A stretch of 21,769 bases of DNA from an uncultured Dorea sp. (GTDB lineage: Bacteria > Bacillota > Clostridia > Lachnospirales > Lachnospiraceae). Under the pieces are notes generated by a model. That model ran no database searches and was not told the DNA's origin. It saw only the letters and a list, made by a program, of their open reading frames with translations. Shown one piece after another: positions 13,143 to 20,503 of the stretch. Each line of letters opens with the position of its first letter. The stretch's first letter is position 1. The stretch spans positions 1-21,769 of the forward strand of contig CAQNVT010000057.1 of the NCBI GenBank assembly GCA_948844705.1, given 5' to 3'. A program made the translations under genes and the position numbers.

Positions 13143-15539
13143 ATGGACACAAATCAGCCGGTAATCCGGATATCCGTGCGCAGTCTTGTAGAATTCATCC
13201 TGCGCTCAGGAGACATAGATAACAGGATCGCGGCGGCGGATAAGGACGCGATGCAGCTTGGCGGCAAAATACACAGGAAAATACAGCGCAGGATGGGTGC
13301 GGGCTATCATGCGGAGGTTTCGCTAAAATACGAGATCCCCTGCAGAGGCTATAGTATGCTTCTGGAAGGACGGGCAGACGGTGTGATCGAGACGGATAAG
13401 GGGATCGTCATCGATGAGATCAAGGGTGTTTTTACGGAGCTTCATGCATTAGAAAAGCCGGTAGAGGTTCATCTTGCACAGGCGAGATGCTATGCATATA
13501 TTTATGCGTCCCAGCATGGGCTTGCCGAGATCGGAGTCCAGATGACCTACTGCAATATGGAGACGGAGGATATCAAACGGTTTCAGAGCGTATACCCGTA
13601 CGAGGAGCTTAAGCAGTGGTTTGAGGAGCTTGTGGGGCGGTATGAAAAATGGGCGAGATATCAGATACGGTGGAAGGAAAAGCGGAACCTGTCGATTAAA
13701 GGCGTCGAGTTCCCGTTTTCTTACAGAGAGGGCCAGAAAAATCTGGTAACCTCTGTATACCGGACTATTTTAAGAAAGAAAAAGCTTTTTATTCAGGCGC
13801 CTACGGGAGTGGGAAAGACGATCGCAACCTTGTTTCCGGCTGTGAAGGCGGTGGGAGAAGGGCTGGGAGATAAGATCTTTTATCTGACGGCGAAGACGAT
13901 CACCCGCACGGCGGCTCTTCAGGCATTCGATAAGCTTAAGGAGCAGGCGCTCCGCATGAAGGTGATCGTGCTGACTGCCAAGGAGAAGATCTGCTTCTGT
14001 GAGGAGACGAACTGCAATCCGGATGCCTGCCCCTATGCGAAGGGACATTATGACCGGGTAAATGACGCGGTGTACGAGCTTCTTGTATCCTCTGACGAGA
14101 TGAGCCGGGAAATCTTAGAAGAGCAGGCAAAAAAATGGAAGGTGTGCCCTCATGAGATGAGCCTGGATGTATCCACCTGGGTGGATGCCGTGATCTGTGA
14201 TTATAATTATGTGTTTGATCCGAACGCCCATCTGCGCAGATTTTTCGGAGAGGGCGTAAAGGGGGAATATCTTTTTTTGATCGACGAGGCGCATAATCTG
14301 GTGGAGCGCGCCCGGGAAATGTACAGCGCCCACATTTATAAGGAGGATGTGCTTCGGATCAAGCGGCTTGTAAAGGCGGAGGATGCGCGTCTTGCGAAGG
14401 AGCTTAATGACTGCAATCAGGGACTTCTTGCCCTTAAGAGGGAATGTTCCGAGGGTTATAAGGTGCTTAACAGCGTGGCCCACATCTATATGAAGCTTCT
14501 CAGGGTGCTGGCGGAGCTTGAGCGTTTTCTTGAGGAATGTAAGAAAGAAGAGCTCCGTAAAGAGGTACTGGAGTTTTATTTTGATGTGCGTATGTTTATC
14601 GGGATACATGAATGCCTGGACGAAAATTATGTGATCTATTCAGAGCTTGAGGAGAACGGGCATTTTAAGCTCAGGTTATTCTGTGTGAATCCGGCCAATA
14701 ATCTGCAAAAATTTTTGGACAAAGGCAACAGTACGATATTTTTCTCGGCAACGCTTCTGCCGATTCATTATTATAAAAAACTTCTGAGCACGGAGGCAGA
14801 GGACTATGCCATCTATGCGGAATCGCCCTTTGACGTGAGAAAAAGGCTGCTTCTTACAGGGAATGATGTCAGTACAAAGTATACAAGGCGGGGAGAGGAC
14901 ATGTATCTTCGGTATGCCAGGTATCTGCTTAATGCTGCAGGCGCGAGGACAGGGAATTATATTGCCTTCTTTCCGTCCTATCGCTTCATGGAGGCTGTTT
15001 ATGACAAATTTATACTTCTCCTTTCAGAAGAGTCCGAAACGGAGGGAGGAAAGGAGATAGAATATGTCATGCAGTCCCAGTATATGTCCGAAGAGGCGCG
15101 GGAGATATTTCTGGAAAATTTTGAGGAGACAAGGAAGCACAGCTTTATCGGCTTTTGCGTGATGGGCGGTATCTTTTCTGAAGGGATTGATCTGGCGGAG
15201 GATAAGCTTATCGGGGCCATGATCGTGGGAACAGGGCTTCCTCAGGTCTGCAGGGAGCGGGAGCTGTTGAAGGATTATTTTGATGCGCACGGTGTCAGAG
15301 GCTTTGATTATGCATACCTGTATCCGGGGATGAATAAGGTGCTCCAGTCGGCAGGTAGAGTCATCAGGACAGAGGAGGACAGAGGTGTGATCCTTCTTCT
15401 GGACGAAAGATTCCTGGATATCAGATACCGCGAGACATTTCCCAGAGAGTGGGAGAATGTATCGGTGTGCAATGTGAACAATGTAGCGGAAAAGGTGGCA
15501 TGTTTCTGGGAGAAAGTGCAGGAAAGGGATTGTCGGTAA
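13143..15539 (+). CDS. PD-(D/E)XK nuclease domain fused to XPD/DinG-like Fe-S DNA helicase
   Basis: This 798-residue fusion starts with a RecB/Cas4-like nuclease domain in which GKIHRK (His44), Asp79, Glu92 and Lys94 (VIDEIKG) give a complete active-site set. It continues as a DEAD_2-type superfamily 2 helicase: Walker A QAPTGVGKT (about residue 218), a cysteine cluster ICFCEETNCNPDAC (Cys284, 286, 291, 296) placed like the [4Fe-4S] domain of XPD/DinG helicases, the DEAH box FLIDEAHNL (about 377), FFSATLLP, and motif VI QSAGRVIRT (about 734). Such proteins unwind DNA 5' to 3'. Start: ATG at 13143 with GGAG at 13129-13132; a GTG at 13092 lies inside the upstream hairpin and is rejected. It lies 68 bases after the DUF4130 gene, so a shared repair role is likely but inferred. 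Confidence 0.93.
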   Translation: MDTNQPVIRISVRSLVEFILRSGDIDNRIAAADKDAMQLGGKIHRKIQRRMGAGYHAEVSLKYEIPCRGYSMLLEGRADGVIETDKGIVIDEIKGVFTELHALEKPVEVHLAQARCYAYIYASQHGLAEIGVQMTYCNMETEDIKRFQSVYPYEELKQWFEELVGRYEKWARYQIRWKEKRNLSIKGVEFPFSYREGQKNLVTSVYRTILRKKKLFIQAPTGVGKTIATLFPAVKAVGEGLGDKIFYLTAKTITRTAALQAFDKLKEQALRMKVIVLTAKEKICFCEETNCNPDACPYAKGHYDRVNDAVYELLVSSDEMSREILEEQAKKWKVCPHEMSLDVSTWVDAVICDYNYVFDPNAHLRRFFGEGVKGEYLFLIDEAHNLVERAREMYSAHIYKEDVLRIKRLVKAEDARLAKELNDCNQGLLALKRECSEGYKVLNSVAHIYMKLLRVLAELERFLEECKKEELRKEVLEFYFDVRMFIGIHECLDENYVIYSELEENGHFKLRLFCVNPANNLQKFLDKGNSTIFFSATLLPIHYYKKLLSTEAEDYAIYAESPFDVRKRLLLTGNDVSTKYTRRGEDMYLRYARYLLNAAGARTGNYIAFFPSYRFMEAVYDKFILLLSEESETEGGKEIEYVMQSQYMSEEAREIFLENFEETRKHSFIGFCVMGGIFSEGIDLAEDKLIGAMIVGTGLPQVCRERELLKDYFDAHGVRGFDYAYLYPGMNKVLQSAGRVIRTEEDRGVILLLDERFLDIRYRETFPREWENVSVCNVNNVAEKVACFWEKVQERDCR

Positions 15540-15568
15540 ATGATACTAAAAAATGTCATTTACCGACA
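15531..15568. terminator. Hairpin between convergent genes, probable bidirectional terminator
   Basis: A 13-bp perfect stem, TGTCGGTAAATGA (15531-15543) with TCATTTACCGACA (15556-15568), encloses a 12-base loop. The helicase stop TAA (15537-15539) is inside the left arm. No strong T-run follows on either strand, so termination efficiency is uncertain; it may be a repeat element doing a terminator's job. Confidence 0.55.
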
Positions 15569-15601
15569 GCCCCTTCTATATTCCTGACCGCAGCAGATTT
15601 G

Positions 15602-16423
15602 TCAGTCCAGATTCACTTTTTTCTTTATGATACAGTAGGTTACCGGATACAGGACGGCTATTTGGATGAGAGCAAAAATTCCGTTCATCTTCAGAGAATC
15701 CAACATATATCTCACAAAGTCAAAGGAGTCCGAAGGATGAATGGAAGCACCCAGAAATCCGGTGAGAGCCATAACGATCAGCGCAATCAGAGAGAATGCC
15801 GTGCTGATTACAAAGTAGGCCGCAATAGCGCCCAGGACCTTATGGCTGTGAACCAGCTGTCCTATGGTAATAGAGGCATAGAACAGAACGATATTTGTAA
15901 CGACTCCGACGAGGCAGGCCAGAACATAAAAGAAGATAACTTCTTTTACCGAGACATTGCTGCCCGTAAATCCAAGCTCGTCCAGAACCCTGGATTTGTT
16001 ATGGAAAAGGAGTCCGATCGTATATGGAGTTGCTGCCACGATCAACACGGAGATGTGGAAAAAGACCATATTGATGATTCCCCAGATGCATCCGGAGATC
16101 GTCTTTGACAGCAGGTGCTCCCCGGGTGTGACCGGGAGCGTATGTGTTAAATAGCCTTCGTCAGAGAACAGGTTTTTATAAAACCGCACGGCGATAATAA
16201 GCTGTGTGGCAAAAGCAATCGCGCTGATAAGTAAAACGAACGCCGTAAAAAATAAGACCAGAACGAGGATGGTTTTTTCATTATTAAAATCTACTCCTTC
16301 CGTAAACACGCGCCCGGTCAGGAAAACGCGCAGGAGAACGGAGGCTATGATCAGGAATGCGTGTATGATGATCAAATACCGGTTTATGGCTTTTAAATCA
16401 TATTTTATAAGTTTTCCTAACAT
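15602..16423 (-). CDS. ABC-2-type transporter permease subunit
   Basis: This is the membrane subunit of a two-component ABC exporter, 273 residues with about six hydrophobic helices and the N-terminal MLGKLIKYDLKAINRY typical of ABC permeases in Firmicutes GntR-linked systems. No nucleotide-binding motif is present. The start codon (complement of 16421-16423) overlaps the end of the ATPase gene by 7 bases, so translation is coupled. By analogy with YtrABC-like loci, the system could export or sense cell-envelope-active compounds, but the substrate is unknown. It is the last gene of the leftward operon, and the hairpin at 15531-15568 follows its stop by about 33 bases. Confidence 0.85.
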   Translation of the reverse strand: MLGKLIKYDLKAINRYLIIIHAFLIIASVLLRVFLTGRVFTEGVDFNNEKTILVLVLFFTAFVLLISAIAFATQLIIAVRFYKNLFSDEGYLTHTLPVTPGEHLLSKTISGCIWGIINMVFFHISVLIVAATPYTIGLLFHNKSRVLDELGFTGSNVSVKEVIFFYVLACLVGVVTNIVLFYASITIGQLVHSHKVLGAIAAYFVISTAFSLIALIVMALTGFLGASIHPSDSFDFVRYMLDSLKMNGIFALIQIAVLYPVTYCIIKKKVNLD

Positions 16424-17118
16424 CTGAATACCTCCCGGAATAATATATCTACAGATTTCCTCTGCTCCATGCGGATCTCGTCTACCGTGGCATTTAAAAC
16501 GGCCCTTCCCCTTTGCAGGAAGATCACCCGGTCGAGGACATTTTCAATATCCTGAATCAGGTGCGTGGACAAGAGTATGGTGGCATTTTCATTATAATTC
16601 ATAAGAATCGTACGCAGGATATAGTCTCTTGCGGCGGGGTCGACGCCGCCGATGGGCTCATCCAGAATATAAAGCAGTGCATCGCGGCTCATGACAAGGA
16701 TAAGCTGCACCTTTTCCTTTGTACCCTTTGACAGAGTTTTAAGCCTTGCATTTATATCAATTCCCAGATCATTCAGCATCCGGTGCGCCCGGTCGGGACG
16801 GAAATCCGCATAAAAATCCGTAAAATAAGCGAGGGCATCGGCTACCTTCATGGAGGAGTCGAGATAAGTCCGCTCCGGCAGATACGATATGATCTTTTTT
16901 GTCTCGATCCCCGGAAGCCTGCCGTCGATCAGAACGTTTCCGGAGGCCGGGGCAAGCAGGCCGTTGATCAGCTTGATCAGAGTCGTCTTTCCGCTTCCGT
17001 TCGGACCTAAAAGGCCGACGATCTGGCCGCGCTCCAGCGTGAGATTTAGATTGTCAATGGTGTTAAAGGTACTGTTATATCTCTGGGAAAGTCCCTTGCA
17101 TTCCAAGATGGGGGTCAT
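16417..17118 (-). CDS. ABC transporter ATP-binding protein (YtrB-like)
   Basis: This is the cytoplasmic ATPase, 233 residues, partner of the permease encoded next. Walker A is GPNGSGKTT. The signature is LSKGTKEKVQL, the LSKG variant usual in GntR-linked ABC systems rather than LSGGQ. Walker B is LLYILDEPIGGVDP, with a D-loop and the H-loop in LLSTHLIQD. All catalytic elements are intact. The ATG (complement of 17116-17118) is preceded by GGAGGAG and starts one base after the GntR stop, so the three genes form one operon. Expression is probably repressed by the GntR protein until an inducer appears. Confidence 0.94.
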   Translation of the reverse strand: MTPILECKGLSQRYNSTFNTIDNLNLTLERGQIVGLLGPNGSGKTTLIKLINGLLAPASGNVLIDGRLPGIETKKIISYLPERTYLDSSMKVADALAYFTDFYADFRPDRAHRMLNDLGIDINARLKTLSKGTKEKVQLILVMSRDALLYILDEPIGGVDPAARDYILRTILMNYNENATILLSTHLIQDIENVLDRVIFLQRGRAVLNATVDEIRMEQRKSVDILFREVFRC

Positions 17119-17119
17119 A

Positions 17120-17488
17120 TTAGGTCTCCTCCTTTAAAGCTTCCTGAATCATAGACAGGATTTCTTTTTCCTCAAAGCCAAGCTGCTTCATCTGGTCGAA
17201 AAACTGCCGGATATGGGTGAGGGCAAGCTCGTCTTTTAATTGCTTTAGCATCGTTTCATCCTCCGTAATATAGCGTCCGCTTGTACGTTTCGAATATACA
17301 AGCCCGTCTCTTTCAAGCTCAGAGAGAGCTTTTTGCATGGTGTTTGGGTTTACTGCGGCATCGAGAGCAAGCTCTCTGACGGACGGCAGCTTATCCCCGG
17401 GTTTATAGACGCCGGAGACGATATCCTGCCGGATCCGTTCCATAAGCTGCAGGTAAATAGGACGGTCATTATCCAGATCCCACGGCAT
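17120..17488 (-). CDS. GntR family transcription regulator, YtrA subfamily
   Basis: This is a short GntR repressor of 122 residues, typical of the YtrA subfamily that lacks a large ligand-binding domain. The winged HTH spans roughly residues 10-78, with PIYLQLMERIRQDIVSG, the GntR hallmark KPGDKLPSVRELA, and NPNTMQKALSELERDGLVYS. The C-terminal helices (about 80-122) provide dimerisation. It is first in an operon with an ABC ATPase and permease, which members of this subfamily usually autoregulate. The start is the ATG at 17488-17486 with a GGAAG ribosome site. Candidate operators are the dyads within and just upstream of its promoter. Confidence 0.93.
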   Translation of the reverse strand: MPWDLDNDRPIYLQLMERIRQDIVSGVYKPGDKLPSVRELALDAAVNPNTMQKALSELERDGLVYSKRTSGRYITEDETMLKQLKDELALTHIRQFFDQMKQLGFEEKEILSMIQEALKEET

Positions 17489-17567
17489 AAATGCACTTCC
17501 TTTCTATATAGTACACCGAATAACAGGTAACCAGCCATATAACTTCTTTTTCGGTCTACCAGTAATA

Positions 17568-17597
17568 ATAGTATCATTTGGTATTACATTCTGTCAA
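17568..17597 (-). promoter_or_regulatory. Promoter of the GntR-ABC operon
   Basis: On the minus strand TTGACA (complement of 17592-17597) and TACTAT (complement of 17568-17573) are spaced by 18 bases. A dyad, GTAATA (17562-17567) and TATTAC (17582-17587), overlies the -10 and spacer and is a good candidate operator for the GntR protein. Confidence 0.7.
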
Positions 17598-17602
17598 CAA
17601 GA

Positions 17603-17624
17603 TTGTATTATCTAAATAATACAA
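17603..17624. promoter_or_regulatory. 22-bp AT-rich palindrome upstream of the GntR promoter
   Basis: TTGTATTAT (17603-17611) and ATAATACAA (17616-17624) are perfect 9-bp inverted arms with a 4-base centre. It lies 5 bases upstream of the -35 of the GntR operon. It could bind the GntR dimer or the XRE protein; the AT-richness makes a chance match less surprising. Confidence 0.45.
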
Positions 17625-17695
17625 TAATACATAAAGAGAAAATTGTCAACACTAAAAAAAGCAGAATTATGGTATATTAGTACTGGATAGGGATA

Positions 17696-17722
17696 GATTT
17701 TCCGATAAAAGCGCGGAAAATC
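17696..17722 (+). other. Leader hairpin upstream of the XRE membrane regulator
   Basis: GATTTTCCG (17696-17704) and CGGAAAATC (17714-17722) form a perfect 9-bp stem with a 9-base loop. An alternative shifted pairing, CCGAT (17702-17706) with ATCGG (17720-17724), is also possible. No T-run follows, so it is not a standard terminator. Confidence 0.5.
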
Positions 17723-17859
17723 GGCAATGCAACCGAAAGTTTACATCAAAATCATGAAAAGCAACAAAGAATTTATGGATTTTACATGAAGGTTTTTGTA
17801 CGATAGGAATGACCCGAAGCGCGTGTGGGAAATACAGATTATGAAGAAAGGTGAAAAGG

Positions 17860-18753
17860 ATGAGTTTATTTGGAGATAATTTACAGTTTTACAGGAAGCG
17901 GGAGGCTATGACCCAGGAGCAGCTTGCGGAGAAGCTGGATGTGTCGCGACAGACGGTTTCAAAGTGGGAGGCGGGAAGCTCCTATGCGGAGATGGATAAG
18001 CTTCTGCAGATCTGCGATTTGTTTTTTTGTGATATGGATACATTGCTCAGGAAGGATGCCAGTATGTCGGAAATAGAGGACAATCAGGCACACAGGGAGC
18101 ACATGCAAAGGTTTCGCAGAGGGATCACGGGCGGAATAGTGACTCTTGTGTTGTCCTGTGCTGCTTATGAGGTGATGGCCGGCTTTCGGATGAGTGAAAT
18201 GCTTTTAGATACGGTATTCTGGGTAATTATGATCATAGGGATCCTGATTCTTGTCGCAAATGGCATGCAGGATGAAAGCTATCGGAAAAATCATCCGATT
18301 ATCCAGGATTTTTATTTGAAGGAGGAAAAGGAAGCATTTGAAAAGAGATTTCCGGTGCTGATCACGACGGCAATAGGGCTGATCCTGACAGGTATGCTTG
18401 TCTTTGGAATGAATGGCGAGCATCTTCCGCTCCGGGAAGGTATGACGGAGGATTTTTACTATGGATTGTTTATGGTGTGCGTGGCGGCGGCAGTCGGAAT
18501 TTTTGTGTACAGCGGAATGAAAAAGGATGAATATGACGTGGAGAAGTATAATAAGAGCAACTGCCCGGATTCGGAGAGCAGGAAGAAAAATGCAATGCTC
18601 TCTGTCTGGTGCGGATGTATCATGCTTGTGGCTACGATTATTTTTCTTGTGGCGGGGCTTGTCTATAATCTGTGGGAAACCTGCTGGATCGTGTTTGTGG
18701 TCGGCGGGCTGCTGTGCGGGATCGTGTCGATCATTCTGAAGAGGGAGAGGTAG
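17860..18753 (+). CDS. XRE-family HTH regulator with C-terminal membrane segments
   Basis: This is a membrane-attached regulator of 297 residues. The N-terminal Cro/C1-type HTH (about 5-60) reads NLQFYRKREAMTQEQLAEKL, then VSRQTVSKWEAGSSYAEMDK. After residue 85 the protein has about six hydrophobic stretches in a row, including LLDTVFWVIMIIGILILVA, FPVLITTAIGLILTGMLVF and TCWIVFVVGGLLCGIVSIIL. Such HTH-membrane fusions are common in Clostridia; their signals are mostly unknown. The ATG at 17860 is chosen over the GTG at 17851 because AAGAAAGGTG forms the ribosome site. It is convergent with the PIN toxin gene and divergent from the GntR-ABC operon, which it might influence. Confidence 0.88.
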   Translation: MSLFGDNLQFYRKREAMTQEQLAEKLDVSRQTVSKWEAGSSYAEMDKLLQICDLFFCDMDTLLRKDASMSEIEDNQAHREHMQRFRRGITGGIVTLVLSCAAYEVMAGFRMSEMLLDTVFWVIMIIGILILVANGMQDESYRKNHPIIQDFYLKEEKEAFEKRFPVLITTAIGLILTGMLVFGMNGEHLPLREGMTEDFYYGLFMVCVAAAVGIFVYSGMKKDEYDVEKYNKSNCPDSESRKKNAMLSVWCGCIMLVATIIFLVAGLVYNLWETCWIVFVVGGLLCGIVSIILKRER

Positions 18754-18830
18754 AAACAGGCGGGACGGGTACAATAAGGCAGTGATAGACAGAAAAAAGG
18801 TATCCTCTGTGAAGTGATGATAGTATTTTG

Positions 18831-19247
18831 CTATTTGTTGCTGTTTAATATGTCTAGAAGCTCTCGTGGAGTAACGATATACGGCTTCTTGGGAAAGTGC
18901 CTGATATTTCCTGTGACAAGATAAGCGTTATCATCGCGTTTTTCAAGCACAACTTCATAGAAAGGTACATCCTTCATATCCGGAAGGATTATCCCGGAGG
19001 GAGACGGATCAACCAGAATACCATATTTTTCGACAGCAGAGAGTAAGTATTCAATCGTTTCACCGGAGAAGCCGAATTTTTTTCGAGAGAGGACTTCCCG
19101 ATATTCTTTTGTTATTACATTGCTGTAAACGGGAATGATCTCGCCGTTAATCACCTTTGCAAGGACCTGAACCGTAGAGGTGTCATTCTTGCTGGAGAGT
19201 AATGCTGAAACGAGCACGTTGGTATCTATGACTGCGTAACAAATCAT
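18831..19247 (-). CDS. PIN-domain toxin of a type II toxin-antitoxin pair
   Basis: This is a small PIN-fold ribonuclease of 138 residues, in the group annotated as putative toxin-antitoxin toxin component, PIN family. Acidic metal-site residues are visible in AVIDTNVLVSALL (Asp8), ITKEYREVL (Glu) and PDMKDVPFYEVVL. The last motif reads LVTGNIRHFP, with Asn where many PIN proteins have Asp. The predicted role is RNA cleavage that slows growth when the antitoxin is lost. The start overlaps the antitoxin stop by 4 bases (ATGA), the usual toxin-antitoxin coupling. The RNA target is unknown. Confidence 0.9.
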   Translation of the reverse strand: MICYAVIDTNVLVSALLSSKNDTSTVQVLAKVINGEIIPVYSNVITKEYREVLSRKKFGFSGETIEYLLSAVEKYGILVDPSPSGIILPDMKDVPFYEVVLEKRDDNAYLVTGNIRHFPKKPYIVTPRELLDILNSNK

Positions 19248-19543
19248 GCCTCAGCCTCCATTCGGGCGAGTTCTATCTCCTTATTTATTTCATCCGGACT
19301 CATATCTGCAATGCCGTTATCACTGGCTTGTGCTCTTAAAGCCATAAATGCCTGCATTGCACCTTCTCTGGTGATATCTGTTTCTGGAGAGGAGATTTCA
19401 AAAGGAATTTTGCGTTGCCTGACAACGGCTCTTGCAAATACATTTATTGCAGTAGATGCGTTCATGCCGAATTCCTGACATAATCCGTCAAATTGTTTTT
19501 TTAATACTTCGTCCATGCGGACGCTGAAAGTTGCCTGTGCCAT
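19244..19543 (-). CDS. RelB/DinJ-family antitoxin
   Basis: This is a ribbon-helix-helix antitoxin of about 99 residues. The N-terminus QATFSVRMDEVLKKQFDGLC with FGMNASTAINVFARAVV is the RelB/DinJ dimerisation and DNA-binding signature. The C-terminal part would wrap the toxin. Start: GGAGG (complement of 19551-19555) is 7 bases before the ATG at 19543-19541; an in-frame ATG at 19549 is only one base from it and is unlikely. The protein should neutralise the PIN toxin and repress its own promoter at 19572-19600. RelB/DinJ proteins classically pair with RelE/YafQ toxins, so pairing with a PIN toxin is worth noting. Confidence 0.92.
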   Translation of the reverse strand: MAQATFSVRMDEVLKKQFDGLCQEFGMNASTAINVFARAVVRQRKIPFEISSPETDITREGAMQAFMALRAQASDNGIADMSPDEINKEIELARMEAEA

Positions 19544-19571
19544 AACCATGCCTCCTTTATATCTTTTCTAT

Positions 19572-19600
19572 AGTATACGCGAAAAGGTGAAAAAAATCAA
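19572..19600 (-). promoter_or_regulatory. Promoter of the toxin-antitoxin operon
   Basis: On the minus strand TTGATT (complement of 19595-19600) and TATACT (complement of 19572-19577) are spaced by 17 bases. GTATAC (19573-19578) overlies the -10 and is a small palindrome that the antitoxin could bind. Confidence 0.65.
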
Positions 19601-19844
19601 TAAAATGAATACAATAGGTGCAAAATGATTGTTGTTCACACCCTACGGGTGTTCCAGTAACGCAAAATAAGCTTCCTGTGGAGGAATACATTAACTGGAT
19701 TTGCCAATTTAAAATAGTTCATGTTATTATAATGTTGTTGGGATCGGGGCAGTATTTCTTGTCCAGACGAAAACAGAGAACAAAAAGGAATGAGGAAGCA
19801 AGAAAAAATGAAGCTTCACAGCGGTTATGATTTAAAGACAGCGG
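19601..19844. other. Region with no convincing gene
   Basis: Short open frames are present but none has a ribosome site with recognisable protein content. A small perfect hairpin, ACACCC-TAC-GGGTGT, lies near 19637-19651. The sequence just before the FecR-like remnant contains stops in that gene's frame (TAA at 19833-19835), as expected of decayed coding DNA. Confidence 0.5.
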
Positions 19845-20456
19845 TTGAAAGCTTTCCATGGAATGTTTTTTAACATTACAGAGCCGCTTGATGACGACGA
19901 GACAATGACGATCCATACCTCTACTATGACGGTAGGTATCCGCGGCACATGCGGCTGGGTGGATGTGGTATCTGAAAATCAGATGAATGTATATCTCCTG
20001 AAAGGGAAGGTTGAGTGCAGTATAGAGGAGGCAGACGGAGGTGTGATAACAGAAGAGATAACCTCTGGTGAAATGGCAGAGATGATTCTCGCAGAAGACG
20101 GAGCCGGTGAAATTAATGTGGACGCATCCGCGGGATTCGGTCTCCCGGAGTTTGTGGAAGGAGAGGTTTCCGGTATAGAAGATACAGGAGGATATGATTC
20201 ATGGCTTGGGGAATATGTCTGCGATGAAGGCGGGAGTTTGACATTCGATAAAATGCTGGATGGGTATTATATTGAGATAGAACCGAGAGAACTGCCACCT
20301 TATGATATTCCGCTTCTTCCGATATTAGAAATTAAAATTATAGATGATATTTGTTATATCGATGGGGATGAGATTTCAGTTAGTTTACAGGATGAACAGA
20401 TTATAGTGGAGGGTTTTGGCGGTTATGAGGTTTACAGCGGTGTCTATCATAAATAG
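19845..20456 (+). pseudogene. Truncated FecR-like domain protein remnant
   Basis: The frame encodes FFNITEPLDDDETMTIHTST followed by MTVGIRGTCGWVDVV and a beta-rich continuation with VYLLKGKVECS. This is characteristic of the FecR-like domain found in larger surface or secreted Clostridia proteins. Here the signal peptide and the first half of the domain are missing: the homologous part begins abruptly near 19866, no good ribosome site precedes the TTG at 19845 or the ATG at 19863, and a stop lies just upstream in frame. A C-terminal region of about 80 residues (EYVCDEGGSLTFDKMLDGYY onward) looks like an intact small beta domain and ends at a normal TAG. It is probably a 5'-truncated remnant; a short expressed protein cannot be excluded. 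Confidence 0.55.
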
Positions 20457-20503
20457 AAAGAAATTGTTTTAATTGATAAAAAGGGACAGGGTATTTTCAA
20501 TCT

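Larger units (their letters stand above)
17489..17859. other. Divergent regulatory region without a gene
   Basis: This 371-base AT-rich gap separates the leftward GntR-ABC operon from the rightward XRE membrane regulator. It holds the GntR operon promoter, a 22-bp palindrome, a possible TTGTCA (17643-17648) to AATTAT (17665-17670) promoter with a 16-base spacer for the rightward gene, and a hairpin at 17696-17722. The remaining leader up to the XRE ribosome site shows no recognised riboswitch or small ORF. Confidence 0.6.

Noticed and set aside
15449..16108. A 219-codon plus-strand open frame running from the helicase end into the permease region
   Set aside because: It crosses the intergenic hairpin, overlaps the end of the helicase and the reverse strand of a clear membrane permease, and has low-complexity hydrophilic content without a ribosome site.
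19618..19830. A 70-codon open frame upstream of the FecR-like remnant
   Set aside because: It starts at a TTG with no ribosome site, and its translation shows no family resemblance. It is kept only as part of the gene-free region.
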